64,000 bases of DNA, taken from positions 1-64,000 of the forward strand of contig JAVVHA010000002.1 in the NCBI GenBank assembly GCA_032249735.1, given 5' to 3'. Shown piece by piece: positions 25,151 to 37,950 of the stretch. The notes under the pieces are model-generated. The model was not told the DNA's origin. It saw nothing but the letters and a program-made list of their open reading frames with translations, and did no database searches. This DNA comes from Dehalococcoidia bacterium (GTDB taxonomy: Bacteria; Chloroflexota; Dehalococcoidia; SM23-28-2; HRBIN24). Every line of letters begins with the position of its first letter. Within the stretch, counting starts at the first letter, position 1. The translations under genes and the position numbers were made by a program.

Positions 25151-26215
25151 ATGCTGGCGTGCGTCAAGACGGACATAGGCAAGGTGGAGACAGTGGACGT
25201 TCCCAAGCCTAAGGCGGGGCCAGGAGAGATCGTCGTTCGCACTACCATGACCACCATCTGCGGCACCGACATGCATTTCTTGGACGAGTTCCCCAACGAC
25301 GTTTTGGGTGGCCTCTTCCCTGGCGTCCTCCTGCCCCAAGGTCTGCCCATGGGCCACGAGGGCGTGGGCATAGTGGAGGAGGTGGGGCCTGGGGTGACCC
25401 GCTTCCGGGAGGGGGACCGCGTGGTGGCCTCCTGTCTTGTGGGGTGTGGCCGTTGCCTGGAATGCCTGCGTGGGGAGACCAATATCTGCACTGGCGGCGG
25501 GCGCGTCCTTTTCGGCTGCCAGGCCGAGTATTTCGTGGTGCCCAACGCTGACGTCAACGCCACCAAGGTGCCCGAGGGAGTGGCCGATGAGATGGCCCTC
25601 CTGGCCAGCGACATCATGTCCACGGGATTTGGGGCCATCGAGAGAGCAGGCATAAGGGCTGGGGACTCGGTGGCCATCTTCGCCCAGGGGCCTGTGGGCC
25701 TGTGCGCCACCGCCGCCGCCCGCGCCTTGGGGGCAGGCCTCATCATCACCGTGGAGTCCATACCCGAGCGGATAGAGATGTCCAAGCGCCTTGGCGCCAA
25801 CGTGGTCATCAACCCCAAGGAAAAGAACCCCGTCCAGGAGATCCTGTCCCTGACGGATAACCGGGGGGTGGACATCGCCGTGGAGGCGGTGGGCACCCAG
25901 GCCACCTTCGAGGCAGCTACCCAAGTGGTGCGGCGTGGGGGCACCGTCTCGAGCATCGGTGTCTACGGGCTCCTGCCCCAGGTGTCCATGCCCACCTTCA
26001 CCCCCACCCAGTCCTTCCTCCACCGCCGCATCGTCACCACCCTCTGCCCTTCGGGCTGGGAGCGCCTGGACCATCTGCTGTCCCTGGCCCGCTGGGGGCG
26101 ATTGGACCTCTCCGTCCTCTTCACCCATCGTATGGGGCTGCAGGACATACCACGGGCCTACGAGATGTTCCGCAACAAGGAGGAGGGGGTCCTCAAGATC
26201 GCCATCACCCCTTGA
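25151..26215 (+). CDS. Zinc-dependent alcohol dehydrogenase (MDR family)
   Basis: The 354-residue medium-chain dehydrogenase carries catalytic zinc ligands Cys37 (ICGTD) and His69-Glu70 (GHEGVG). Structural zinc ligands Cys99, Cys102, Cys105 and Cys113 have the classical CX2CX2CX7C spacing. The Rossmann part has FAQGPVGLCATAAARALGA and an acidic strand end (IITVESIPERIE), suggesting NAD preference. It most resembles isopropanol/secondary-alcohol-type members. RBS GGAGGAG is strong. The larE gene begins three bases after its stop. Confidence 0.93.
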   Translation: MLACVKTDIGKVETVDVPKPKAGPGEIVVRTTMTTICGTDMHFLDEFPNDVLGGLFPGVLLPQGLPMGHEGVGIVEEVGPGVTRFREGDRVVASCLVGCGRCLECLRGETNICTGGGRVLFGCQAEYFVVPNADVNATKVPEGVADEMALLASDIMSTGFGAIERAGIRAGDSVAIFAQGPVGLCATAAARALGAGLIITVESIPERIEMSKRLGANVVINPKEKNPVQEILSLTDNRGVDIAVEAVGTQATFEAATQVVRRGGTVSSIGVYGLLPQVSMPTFTPTQSFLHRRIVTTLCPSGWERLDHLLSLARWGRLDLSVLFTHRMGLQDIPRAYEMFRNKEEGVLKIAITP

Positions 26216-26218
26216 GCC

Positions 26219-27010
26219 ATGGAAGGGCTGGCACGCCTGCAGCGCATCGTGGCCGACATGGGATCGGTGCTGGTGGCCTTCTCCGGGGGCGTGGACAGCA
26301 CCCTGGTGGCCGCTGTAGCCCACCAAGTGCTAGGGGAGCGGGCCCTGGCCGTAACCGCCGTCTCCCCCTCCGTGCCGGCCCGGGAGGTGGCCGAGGCGAT
26401 GTCCTTAGCGCGTACCCTGGGCCTTCGCCACGAGGTCATCCATACGCGGGAGATGGAGCGGCCACAGTACGTGGCCAACTCCCCTATGCGTTGCTTTTAT
26501 TGCAAGGACGAGCTGTACTCCACCCTGGTGGCCATGGCCCGCCAGCGGGGGCTGGCCTGGGTGGCCGATGGCACCAACGCCGACGACGTGTCCGACTTCC
26601 GCCCTGGCCTGGAGGCCGCCCGCCACCACGGGGTGCGCAGCCCCCTCTTAGAGGCCGGCCTGAGCAAGGCTGATGTCCGCCACTTGTCCCGCGCCCTGGG
26701 CCTGCCCAATTGGGATAAGCCCCCCTCCCCTTGCCTGGCCTCCCGTATCCCTTACGGCACCCCTGTCACCTTAGAGACCCTGCGCCAGATCGAGGAGGGG
26801 GAGGATTTCCTGCGGTCCCTGGGCGTGGAGATCATAAGGCTACGCCATCACGGCACCATCGCCCGCATCGAGACAGACCCCCAGGGGATGGCGGTCATCA
26901 TGGCCCACCGCCAGGAGGTGGTGGAGAGGTTACAGGCCTTGGGTTTTCGTTACGTCACCTTAGACTTGGCGGGCTACCGCCAGGGGAGCTTTAATCCGCC
27001 TCCGGTGTGA
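26219..27010 (+). CDS. larE: LarE-type ATP-dependent sulfurtransferase
   Basis: The 263-residue PP-loop ATPase has SGGVDST (residues 22-28). LarE makes the nickel-pincer cofactor of lactate racemase by thiolating the nicotinic-acid-derived precursor. Cys172 in SPCLASRIPYGT aligns with the sulfur-donating Cys of Lactobacillus LarE. Cys92 and Cys95 (RCFYCK) add the three-Cys pattern described for [4Fe-4S]-cluster LarE proteins that act catalytically rather than sacrificially. No larB, larC or larA gene lies in the window. The 3' end overlaps the convergent PHP gene by 20 bases. Confidence 0.9.
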   Translation: MEGLARLQRIVADMGSVLVAFSGGVDSTLVAAVAHQVLGERALAVTAVSPSVPAREVAEAMSLARTLGLRHEVIHTREMERPQYVANSPMRCFYCKDELYSTLVAMARQRGLAWVADGTNADDVSDFRPGLEAARHHGVRSPLLEAGLSKADVRHLSRALGLPNWDKPPSPCLASRIPYGTPVTLETLRQIEEGEDFLRSLGVEIIRLRHHGTIARIETDPQGMAVIMAHRQEVVERLQALGFRYVTLDLAGYRQGSFNPPPV

Positions 27011-27680
27011 AGGGCACCAATGTACCGTCCCTGCGCACCGCTGGCTGACACTTCCCCATCCTCAGTTCCCGCAGCAGGTCCTTTACCGTGAAGATGGGGG
27101 CCTGGAAGATGGTAGCAAACCGCCCCACTTCGGTGAAGGAATGGGCGTCGCTGGATGCCACCATGGGCTTGCCCAGGTAACGGGCCACCCTGTAGGCCAT
27201 CATGTTCTCCCACTCCACACATCCCCCGTTCAATACCTCGATGGCATCCGCAAGGTGAAAGACGGGGTGCTGTGCCAGCTGCTCCACCGTCATACGTCCG
27301 GCATCTCTGATATTGCCGAAGAGGAGGCTGGAGGGCCCAGGGAAATAGCGAAAGGGATGGGCGATGATAAGGAGGGCCCCATATTGGTCAGCCACCTTGC
27401 GCAGATCCTCCGCCCGCCATATGCCCTGTACCTCCTGCGGCAGCCCCAGGGATATGATGTGGCCCATATCCGTCTCCCATTCTCGGGCCGCCAAGAGGAA
27501 GAGGCCCGTCTCCTCCTGGAAGCGCCGGGCCTCCTCGTGGGGCCAGGGGCGCAAGTGCTCGGTGGTGGCCACCCCTGTCAGCCCCACCCGCCGCATGGCG
27601 TCCTCCAGCCGCTCAGGCCTGAGGGATGAGTCCCAAGAGCCCAGGGTAGTATGGACGTGCAGGTCTAGGATGCTGCCCAT
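26991..27680 (-). CDS. PHP-domain metal-dependent hydrolase
   Basis: The 229-residue PHP protein has metal-ligand motifs LDLHVHTTLGS (HxH), VATTEHLRPW, a central IIAHPFRY and MVASSDAHSFTEVG near the end. The family includes phosphoesterases and histidinol-phosphatase-like enzymes. Free-standing forms like this often act on small phosphate esters or nucleotides, but the substrate cannot be set. ATG 27680 lies 66 bases from the divergent HyuA start. The 3' end overlaps larE by 20 bases, tail-to-tail. Confidence 0.88.
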   Translation of the reverse strand: MGSILDLHVHTTLGSWDSSLRPERLEDAMRRVGLTGVATTEHLRPWPHEEARRFQEETGLFLLAAREWETDMGHIISLGLPQEVQGIWRAEDLRKVADQYGALLIIAHPFRYFPGPSSLLFGNIRDAGRMTVEQLAQHPVFHLADAIEVLNGGCVEWENMMAYRVARYLGKPMVASSDAHSFTEVGRFATIFQAPIFTVKDLLRELRMGKCQPAVRRDGTLVPFTPEAD

Positions 27681-27746
27681 CTTCTGCTCCTCATGGTTCG
27701 GCTGAGCTTTACCTTAGCATAAAGGGTCCCATCAGGGGAGGGTAAA

Positions 27747-29768
27747 ATGGGCATGGCCATGTCCGCCATCCTAGGTGTGGATGTGGGGGGCACCTTCACC
27801 GACCTTTTCCTTTGGGCAGACGGTCGCCTCCTGATATACAAGCTGCCTTCCACTCCCCACGACCCAGCGGTGGGGGTCCTGGAAGGCATACGCCAGATGG
27901 GGGAGAGGCCCCAGCAGGTGGTGCATGGCTCCACAGTGGCCACCAATGCCCTCATCGAGCGTAAGGGGGCGCGCACAGCCCTCATCACCACTCGGGGGTT
28001 CGCCGATCTTCTGGTCATCGGCCGCCAGACCAGGCCCAAGCTCTATGAGCTGGAGCCCCAGCGCCCCCCGCCCTTGGTGCCCCCGGAGCTGCGGCTGGAG
28101 GTGCAGGAGCGGGTGGGGCCGGAGGGGGAGGTGCTGATGCCCCTGGACCGAGAAGAGGCGGAGGCAGTGGTGCGGCGGGCCCGGGCCTTGGGCGCCCAGT
28201 CCCTGGCCATCTGCTTCCTCTTCTCCTTCCTGAACCCGGAGCACGAGAGGGCCGTGGCCGAGATGGCCCGTGGCCTGGGCCTGCCCACCTCCCCCTCCTG
28301 CGAGGTTCTGCCTGAGCACCGCGAGTTCGAGCGCATGTCCACCACCGTGGTCAACGCCTACCTCGCGCCAGTGGTCTCCAAATACCTTCGCTCCCTGGCC
28401 CAGGGCCTACGGGAGCTGCAGGTGGGTAGCTTGGTGGTCATGTCCTCGGCGGGAGGGGTCATGGGGGCGGAGGAGGCCGGCCGCCTGGCCGTGCGCATGG
28501 TGGCCTCCGGCCCCGCTGCCGGGGTGGTGGGGGCCCTCTGGACAGCCAAAAACGCGGGCCTGCAGGAGATCATCACCTTGGACATGGGAGGGACGTCCAC
28601 CGACGTCGCCCTCTGCCCTGGCCACGTGCCCTATCGGGAGGAGCTCCTGGTGGAGGGGATGCCTATAAGGGGGAGCACGGTAGACGTGGTCTCCGTAGGG
28701 GCGGGAGGAGGCTCCCTGGCCCGCCTGGATGAAGGCGGCGCCCTCCGGGTGGGTCCCCAGAGCGCCGGCGCCGACCCCGGGCCCGCCTGCTATGGCCGCT
28801 CCCTCCTGCCTACCATCACCGATGCCCACATGGTGCTGGGCCACATCTCCCCAGACCACTTCCTGGGAGGGCGCATGGTCGTGTACCCCCGACGATCTCG
28901 CCAAGCCCTCTCCTCCCTGGCCCGCGCCTTCGGTGGGCGTATAGAGAGGGCGGCGGCAGCCGTCCTGCAAGTGGCCGAGGCCAACATGGAGAGGGCCCTG
29001 CGCATCGTATCGGTGGAGAGGGGGCATGACCCCCGCCACTTCGCCCTGGTGGCCTTCGGGGGCGCCGGCCCCTTGCACGCCTGCGCCTTGGCCCAGGCCC
29101 TGGGCATGCGCCGCGTCCTGGTTCCCCGCCACCCAGGCGTCCTTTCGGCGTTGGGGATGGTAGCCGCCGGCCCCATTAAGGAGGTGATGGCTCCCATCCC
29201 CCTCCTCATCCCCCCCGATGCTGCTTCCTACGAGGACATCCGCCAGGCCCTGGTCAGTCGCTTCCAGGCGCTGGCCGCGGAGGGGCGACGTGCCCTCCTG
29301 GCCCAAGGGTTTGGGCTGACGGGGCTCTCCCAAGAGATGGTCCTGGACATGCGCTACCAGGGCCAGTCTTACGAGGTCCAGGTCCCCGTGGACGACCTTC
29401 ACCCTTCCCACTTCCTCCCCCGCTTCCACTCCTTGCACCGCCGCCTCTATGCCCACAGCGACCCGTCGCGTCCGGTGGAGGTGGTCAACGCACGCCTCCG
29501 CCTCTCCCTCCCTGGTCCTAGCCTCTCCCTGCCCACCATACCCGCCGGCGACGAGGACCCTTCTCAGGCTTTCTCCCATTGGAGCACCCTGTGGTGGGGG
29601 CGCCTCTTGCGGGCCCCCGTCTACCTGCGGGAGAAGCTACAGGCCTACGACCGCCTTCAGGGGCCTGCCCTGGTGGTGCAGATGGACGCCACCACCCTCA
29701 TACCGCCAGGGTGGGAGGGCACCGTAGACCAGCAGGGCCACCTCCACCTACAATGGGCCTCGACATGA
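27747..29768 (+). CDS. hyuA: Hydantoinase/oxoprolinase subunit A (HyuA)
   Basis: The 673-residue ATP-dependent hydantoinase/oxoprolinase A subunit begins ILGVDVGGTFTDLFL, the actin-like phosphate loop. Other stretches are VVHGSTVATNALIER, TTRGFADLLVIGRQTRP, DMGGTSTDVAL, GAGGGSLARLDEGGALRVGPQSAGADPGPACYG and VAFGGAGPLHACALA. Length is standard. RBS GGGGAGGG is strong, and other in-frame ATGs at 27753 and 27759 exist. The partner HyuB lies at 31271, separated by a lipoprotein gene and an opposite-strand hydrolase. The family acts on 5-oxoproline, hydantoins or ketones; the substrate is unknown. Confidence 0.93.
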   Translation: MGMAMSAILGVDVGGTFTDLFLWADGRLLIYKLPSTPHDPAVGVLEGIRQMGERPQQVVHGSTVATNALIERKGARTALITTRGFADLLVIGRQTRPKLYELEPQRPPPLVPPELRLEVQERVGPEGEVLMPLDREEAEAVVRRARALGAQSLAICFLFSFLNPEHERAVAEMARGLGLPTSPSCEVLPEHREFERMSTTVVNAYLAPVVSKYLRSLAQGLRELQVGSLVVMSSAGGVMGAEEAGRLAVRMVASGPAAGVVGALWTAKNAGLQEIITLDMGGTSTDVALCPGHVPYREELLVEGMPIRGSTVDVVSVGAGGGSLARLDEGGALRVGPQSAGADPGPACYGRSLLPTITDAHMVLGHISPDHFLGGRMVVYPRRSRQALSSLARAFGGRIERAAAAVLQVAEANMERALRIVSVERGHDPRHFALVAFGGAGPLHACALAQALGMRRVLVPRHPGVLSALGMVAAGPIKEVMAPIPLLIPPDAASYEDIRQALVSRFQALAAEGRRALLAQGFGLTGLSQEMVLDMRYQGQSYEVQVPVDDLHPSHFLPRFHSLHRRLYAHSDPSRPVEVVNARLRLSLPGPSLSLPTIPAGDEDPSQAFSHWSTLWWGRLLRAPVYLREKLQAYDRLQGPALVVQMDATTLIPPGWEGTVDQQGHLHLQWAST

Positions 29769-30601
29769 GGTGGTGGCCCTTGGCCCTGGCCCTGCTCCTT
29801 GCCCTCGTCATGGGCTGCCGCGGCCGCAGCGCCCTCAACCCCCAAGAGATGGCAATGGACTCCCTGGCTAACATGATGCGTCTCCGCTCCTACCGCCTAG
29901 AGATGGAGATGGATGGCAACTTCATTGGGGCCATGGAGTTCCAGGCCCCCGGCCGTTATCGCTTCGTGACCCCCGCCTCGGGCCCAGAAGGCGGTGTGGT
30001 GGAGACCATATGGACGGTGGAATACATGTACTTCCGCCGCTGCCGGGCCGAGAGGGATGGCTGTGAGGAGTGGCAGAAGCAGCCCCCTACCCCCATCCCC
30101 CTAGGTGCCCCTGGCTCCGTATCTGTCTATGTGCCCGGTTGGCCTCTCACCTTGTTGGAGCTGGCCCAAGACCTGCGAGTCACCGGGCGCCAGGTGATAG
30201 GTAAGCAGCAGGTGGTGCAGCTCCAGGGCCACCTGAACCACGTGCGGGCCTTCCTAGAGAACGTGCGCCGGCTCTATACCAAGCTGGGCCATGAGAACAT
30301 GGGCCAGCGTTGCACCCAGGGCCCAGGTGGGCAGAGGGAGTGCCAGCCCATCACCTTCCAGGACCTCCTGGACCAACAGAAGCAGGCCATAGACCACTAC
30401 GAGGCCCATCCAGCTACCATCAGGGCCTGGCTAGGGCAGGACGACGGCCTCCTCCACCAGTTGGAGCTGGAGATCCCCCCTGGCCCCAGCGGGGAACGTC
30501 AAGTGACCATCAAGACCCGTTACGTGCGCTTTCAGGGGGTGGAGATAAACATACCGCCGGTGTTCTTCGCCCCGCCTGCCTCCCCCGCCCCTAGCCGCTG
30601 A
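29765..30601 (+). CDS. Putative lipoprotein, LppX/LolA-like
   Basis: The 278-residue product has an N-terminal signal (MRWWPLALALLLALVMGC) with Cys18 in a plausible lipobox (LVMGC), so it is likely a membrane-anchored lipoprotein. The body (YRLEMEMDGNFIGAMEFQAPGRYRF) has the beta-rich pattern of LolA/LppX-like folds that carry lipids, but similarity is structural guesswork. The ATG at 29765 overlaps the hyuA stop (ATGA), so it is coupled to hyuA. The 3' end overlaps the convergent hydrolase by 11 bases. Function is unknown. Confidence 0.75.
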   Translation: MRWWPLALALLLALVMGCRGRSALNPQEMAMDSLANMMRLRSYRLEMEMDGNFIGAMEFQAPGRYRFVTPASGPEGGVVETIWTVEYMYFRRCRAERDGCEEWQKQPPTPIPLGAPGSVSVYVPGWPLTLLELAQDLRVTGRQVIGKQQVVQLQGHLNHVRAFLENVRRLYTKLGHENMGQRCTQGPGGQRECQPITFQDLLDQQKQAIDHYEAHPATIRAWLGQDDGLLHQLELEIPPGPSGERQVTIKTRYVRFQGVEINIPPVFFAPPASPAPSR

Positions 30602-31196
30602 ACCGCACCCCCTGGGCCGTGGTAATGGTGCCCCGATAGAGGAAATGGATCTGGCGCAGGGCGGACTCCATGTCGAACTCGGTGAGGGCGGAGATGCCGT
30701 CCATGGGGACCACCACCTTAAGCCAACGTAGGGCGGCGCTGCCCGCCGTGTGCAGGACGCAGATGTTGGCCACCGTCCCTGCCACCACCAACGTATCGAT
30801 GCCCCTCACCCGCAGGTCATGGTCTAGGGTCGTCCCGTAGAAGCCATCGTATCGCCGTTTCTCATATACCATCTCCCCCGGCAGGGGTGCCAACTCCTCC
30901 ACCACCTCCCATCCCCATGTCCCCCGTAGGCAGTGCTCGCCCCAGATGGGGAACTCGGGGTCACCTGGCAGGTGGGAATCCTTGGTATAGGCCACCATGG
31001 CCCCTGCTGCCCGGGCCCGCTCCAATAGGCCTCTGATGACCGGCACGGTGGCAGCGGCCGTGGGCACCACCAGCTTCCCCCCTTCTTTTACGAAATCGTT
31101 CTGCATGTCCACGATGAGCAGGGCAGTGGTGCTGGGCGATAGGTCCACCTGGGGCACCACCTGATACTCGGGCACCGTTACTGTCCTCTCCGCCAT
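30591..31196 (-). CDS. Cysteine hydrolase, isochorismatase/nicotinamidase superfamily
   Basis: The 201-residue hydrolase has Asp in LLIVDMQNDFV, Lys in MVYEKRRYDGF and nucleophile Cys in VANICVLHTAG, the D-K-C triad of the superfamily. The KDSHLPGDPEF...GEHCLRGT stretch keeps a D-x-H and a distant His, like the metal ligands of nicotinamidases. ATG 31196 has GGAGGGGAG upstream; a later in-frame start is not better. Nicotinamidase, N-carbamoylsarcosine amidase and related amidases all fit the superfamily. The HyuA/HyuB neighbours favour an amidase of ureide/hydantoin metabolism, while the metal-like residues favour nicotinamidase. Confidence 0.85.
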   Translation of the reverse strand: MAERTVTVPEYQVVPQVDLSPSTTALLIVDMQNDFVKEGGKLVVPTAAATVPVIRGLLERARAAGAMVAYTKDSHLPGDPEFPIWGEHCLRGTWGWEVVEELAPLPGEMVYEKRRYDGFYGTTLDHDLRVRGIDTLVVAGTVANICVLHTAGSAALRWLKVVVPMDGISALTEFDMESALRQIHFLYRGTITTAQGVRFSG

Positions 31197-31270
31197 GGTC
31201 TCCCCTCCTGGATCCCCATTTTGGCACAAGGCCCCCTCCCCCTGCAGCAACCTCCCGCTACGATAGTAAG

Positions 31271-32839
<1,569 letters not shown>

Positions 32840-32875
32840 CGCCCCTCCATCCCTTCCCTAAAATCCAAGGACGAG

Positions 32876-33307
32876 ATGGGGAAGCGGGCGCCCAAGGGGC
32901 CGCCGCCTGGCCCAGAAGCCGTCAAGGACCCCCAGGCCTTGGCCGCTGCCATCCGCCAGTTCAACTCCTGGCGCTTCTGGGAGTGCCACGAAACCCTAGA
33001 GGAGCTGTGGCGGGCTGAGGAGACCCCTCTGGCCCACTTCTACCACGGCCTCATCAAGGCGGCTGCCGGCCTACATCACCTGGTGCGAGGCAACCACCGG
33101 GGGGCCACCATCCTCCTTCGGGGAGCCGTAGACCTCCTCTCGTCCTTTCCACCGCGCTATATGGGGCTGGACGTAGAAGGGCTCATCACGGGGCTGGAGG
33201 GGTGTTTAGCTGCCCTGGAGGGCGCCACAGGCCCCCTGGACCTGCGAGTCATCCCCGTCATACGTCAGGTGGAGGAGGCCGAGGCCTCACCATGGGGCCC
33301 GTCCTGA
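32876..33307 (+). CDS. DUF309 domain protein
   Basis: The 143-residue helical protein carries the DUF309 signature FNSWRFWECHETLEELWR and YHGLIKAAAGLHHLVRGN. The family is found across bacteria and archaea with no known activity. The conserved His and Glu of ECHETLEELW suggest a metal or ligand site. The C terminus overlaps the dUTPase start by 16 bases, so the two are coupled. It lies 36 bases after hyuB. Confidence 0.85.
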   Translation: MGKRAPKGPPPGPEAVKDPQALAAAIRQFNSWRFWECHETLEELWRAEETPLAHFYHGLIKAAAGLHHLVRGNHRGATILLRGAVDLLSSFPPRYMGLDVEGLITGLEGCLAALEGATGPLDLRVIPVIRQVEEAEASPWGPS

Positions 33308-33726
33308 AGGTGAAGCGCCTACGCCCCGGTGCCCGCCTGCCCGTCAAGGCCACGGAAGGGGCCAGCGGTCTGGACCTCTTCGCTTGTCTGGAGCAGGGGG
33401 AGCTGATGGTGGGGCCTAGGCCCCTCCTGGTGCCCACGGGCATCGCCATTGAGCTGCCCCCTGGCTATGAGGCCCAGGTGCGCCCTCGCTCTGGCATCTC
33501 CCTTCAGGGGGTGATGGTGGCCCTAGGGACCATCGATGCCGACTACCGAGGGGAGCTGCTGGTGACCATGTACACCCTGCCTGGGCTCCCGCCCTACGTG
33601 GTCCGCCACGGCGACCGCATCGCCCAGCTGGTGGTGAGCCGCCTGGAGCCCTTGCCGGTGGTGGAGGTGGAGGATCTCTCCCCCACCCCTCGGGGCACCA
33701 GGGGCCACGGCTCCACCGGCCGCTGA
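33292..33726 (+). CDS. dut: dUTP diphosphatase
   Basis: The 144-residue trimeric-type dUTPase removes dUTP and supplies dUMP for dTMP synthesis. All five motifs can be seen: ASGLDLFA, RPRSGIS, GTIDADYRGEL, GDRIAQLVV and the C-terminal RGTRGHGSTGR. The last usually reads RGxxGFGSTG; His replaces the stacking Phe. ATG 33292 is selected inside the 3' end of the DUF309 gene because it gives the normal N terminus. Confidence 0.94.
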   Translation: MGPVLKVKRLRPGARLPVKATEGASGLDLFACLEQGELMVGPRPLLVPTGIAIELPPGYEAQVRPRSGISLQGVMVALGTIDADYRGELLVTMYTLPGLPPYVVRHGDRIAQLVVSRLEPLPVVEVEDLSPTPRGTRGHGSTGR

Positions 33727-33805
33727 CAAGAACGAGGTGCTGATATAAAAAATCAGGCCGAGAGCCAACCCCTTGGCCCTCAGCCCGCTCTATCGCTTTA
33801 TCAGC

Positions 33806-33829
33806 CCCCGCCGCCCGGTGGCGGAGGGG
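33806..33829. terminator. Bidirectional hairpin between dut and katG
   Basis: Inner stem CCGCC/GGCGG (33811-33815 with 33820-33824, loop CGGT) and an outer stem CCCC/GGGG (33806-33809 with 33826-33829), with one mismatch, lie in the 134-base convergent gap. No ORF is seen in the gap. Confidence 0.55.
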
Positions 33830-33860
33830 ACCCCCTCAGATAGAGGGCGGCCACACCCCA

Positions 33861-36245
<2,385 letters not shown>

Positions 36246-37028
36246 TTAGGACTCCTCGCGTCCTGATAGAATCACAGCGTACGTGAGGCCTGCCAGGGCG
36301 CCCCCCAAAAGCCCCAACCAGTACATGGCGAAGTGGGTCCAGTGGCTGGCCACCGCCGCCGGGCCCATCACCCGGGCCACGTTGAGGGCCGCCCCTGTGA
36401 GGGGGAAGGCGAAGGCCATAGCGGCCAGCACCACCAGCCCCACCGCCAGGCCGCCCATGGCCCTCTGCCCACGGGGGTCCACCAGCGTCCCTAGGAACAC
36501 CAGCACCAGCACGAAGGTGAGGGCCGCCTCAAGGAATCCGCCCGTGAAGAGGGCCGACCAGCTGCCGGTGTAAGCATCGCCGAAGGCCAAGGTGGCCCGT
36601 CGCGCCGCCTCCGGCACCACGTCCCGATATGCGAAGTCCAGGGCCAGGGCCCCTAGGATGCCTCCCGCCAGCTGCCCCCCGACATAAAGGAGGGCCTCTA
36701 GAGGGGGAATCCTTCCTGCCGCCATCACGCCTATAGTCACCGCCGGGTTCAGGTGGCCACCCGACACCGGGTGCAGGGCCGCCACCAGCACCCCATAGGC
36801 CACCGCTGTGCCCAGGGCCAGGGTCAGCAGCCCCGCCGATCCCTTGCCCACATCCCCTGCATGTATGAGAAGGGAGCCGGCCAGGAACACAAAGGCCAAA
36901 GTGCCTACCATCTCACCCAGGGTGGGGCGAAGGGCATTTATGAGCTCGCCCACGCTGGTAGGAACCCAGGCCCAGCTCACCTCCCGACCAGCCCATCTCA
37001 CCCTCATGGGCGGGAATAGCAGCGCCAT
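36246..37028 (-). CDS. MIP-family channel (aquaporin-like) with NVA second motif
   Basis: The 260-residue membrane protein has six helices and two re-entrant loops. The first loop has the canonical SGGHLNPAVT (Asn94-Pro95-Ala96). The second reads TGAALNVARVMGP, so the second NPA is Asn216-Val217-Ala218, while selectivity Arg219 is kept. These channels conduct water, glycerol, ammonia, peroxide or arsenite. It lies next to katG on the same strand, with its own promoter. Peroxide permeation is a natural hypothesis from context. The start at 37028 has GGGAGGTGATGAG upstream. Confidence 0.9.
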   Translation of the reverse strand: MALLFPPMRVRWAGREVSWAWVPTSVGELINALRPTLGEMVGTLAFVFLAGSLLIHAGDVGKGSAGLLTLALGTAVAYGVLVAALHPVSGGHLNPAVTIGVMAAGRIPPLEALLYVGGQLAGGILGALALDFAYRDVVPEAARRATLAFGDAYTGSWSALFTGGFLEAALTFVLVLVFLGTLVDPRGQRAMGGLAVGLVVLAAMAFAFPLTGAALNVARVMGPAAVASHWTHFAMYWLGLLGGALAGLTYAVILSGREES

Positions 37029-37089
37029 CTCTCATCACCTCCCGTCCTCCTGCCCCATTTCCCAGCCATAGCGGGCGACGCGCACACAT

Positions 37090-37118
37090 ATTAGCACTTC
37101 TATCACACACTTTGTCAA
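37090..37118 (-). promoter_or_regulatory. Aquaporin promoter
   Basis: The perfect -35 TTGACA (37113-37118), 17-base spacer and -10 GCTAAT (37090-37095, four of six) precede the gene start by about 60 bases in a 139-base gap. The phnE 3' end lies upstream at 37168. Confidence 0.6.
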
Positions 37119-37167
37119 TACCGTGCATATACCCCGTCAATTGCTGGAGGGAACGTGGGGAGGTCAG

Positions 37168-37950
37168 CTACTGACGCAAGAGGTAGCGGCTGCGCACCCA
37201 GGCGCTAGCCACATCCATGGCCAAGGTGAGGCCCAAGATAAGCAGCAGCAGCGTGGCCAGCTTCTGATAGTCCAGCACTTGCAGGTACAGGCTGATATAG
37301 AACCCGATTCCCCCCGCCCCCGCAAACCCCAAGATGGACGACGCCCGCACGTTGTACTCCAGCATGAAAAGGAGCTGGCTCAGAGCGGCGTTGGCGCTCT
37401 CGGGCCAGACGGCGAACCTCGCCAAATGTATCCTCCCCGCCCCCACACCACGCACCGCTTCCAATACCTCAGGGTCCACCCCCTCGAACAACTCGGAATA
37501 TATCTTCCCCAGGTAACCCAAGCTGTATAGGGCCAGACCCAAGGTGCCCGCCAACGGCCCCAGCCCCACCATGATGACGAACAACACTGCCCACAACAGC
37601 GATGGAATGGTACGGGCCACCGCCACCACCAGCCGCGCCACCGCCACCAGCGGCAGAGGGGATACGGTGCGGGCGCCCATCATACCCAAAGGCAGCGATA
37701 GCACAAACCCCAGGGCCGTCCCCGCGAAGGCCATCACCACCGTCTCCCACAGGGCCCGTCCCGCCAGGGGCAGGACGCCGACGTCCGGCGGCACCATATC
37801 CCTAGCGAACACCGCCAGATTGGAAAGCCCACGCAACAGCCGCTGTCCTTCAAAGAGGCCCACCTCCCGCATAGCCAGGACGGCCAGCAGGGCCAAGAGC
37901 CCCCATACCAGGGGCTCCCTCTTGCCGGCAAATACCGCGCTCCCCCTCAA
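37168..37950 (-). CDS. phnE: Phosphonate-type ABC transporter permease
   Basis: The 260-residue membrane permease has six helices. The binding-protein-dependent transport inner-membrane motif GYLGKIYSELFEGVDPEVLEA lies in the middle, followed by FMLEYNVRASSILGFAGAGGIG. The TTG start at 37950 overlaps the phnC stop (TTGA) with GGAGG seven bases upstream. A longer ATG start at 37977 lies deeper in phnC and is less likely. With phnC and phnD it forms a phosphonate/phosphite/phosphate-like importer. Only one permease is present. Confidence 0.88.
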   Translation of the reverse strand: MRGSAVFAGKREPLVWGLLALLAVLAMREVGLFEGQRLLRGLSNLAVFARDMVPPDVGVLPLAGRALWETVVMAFAGTALGFVLSLPLGMMGARTVSPLPLVAVARLVVAVARTIPSLLWAVLFVIMVGLGPLAGTLGLALYSLGYLGKIYSELFEGVDPEVLEAVRGVGAGRIHLARFAVWPESANAALSQLLFMLEYNVRASSILGFAGAGGIGFYISLYLQVLDYQKLATLLLLILGLTLAMDVASAWVRSRYLLRQ

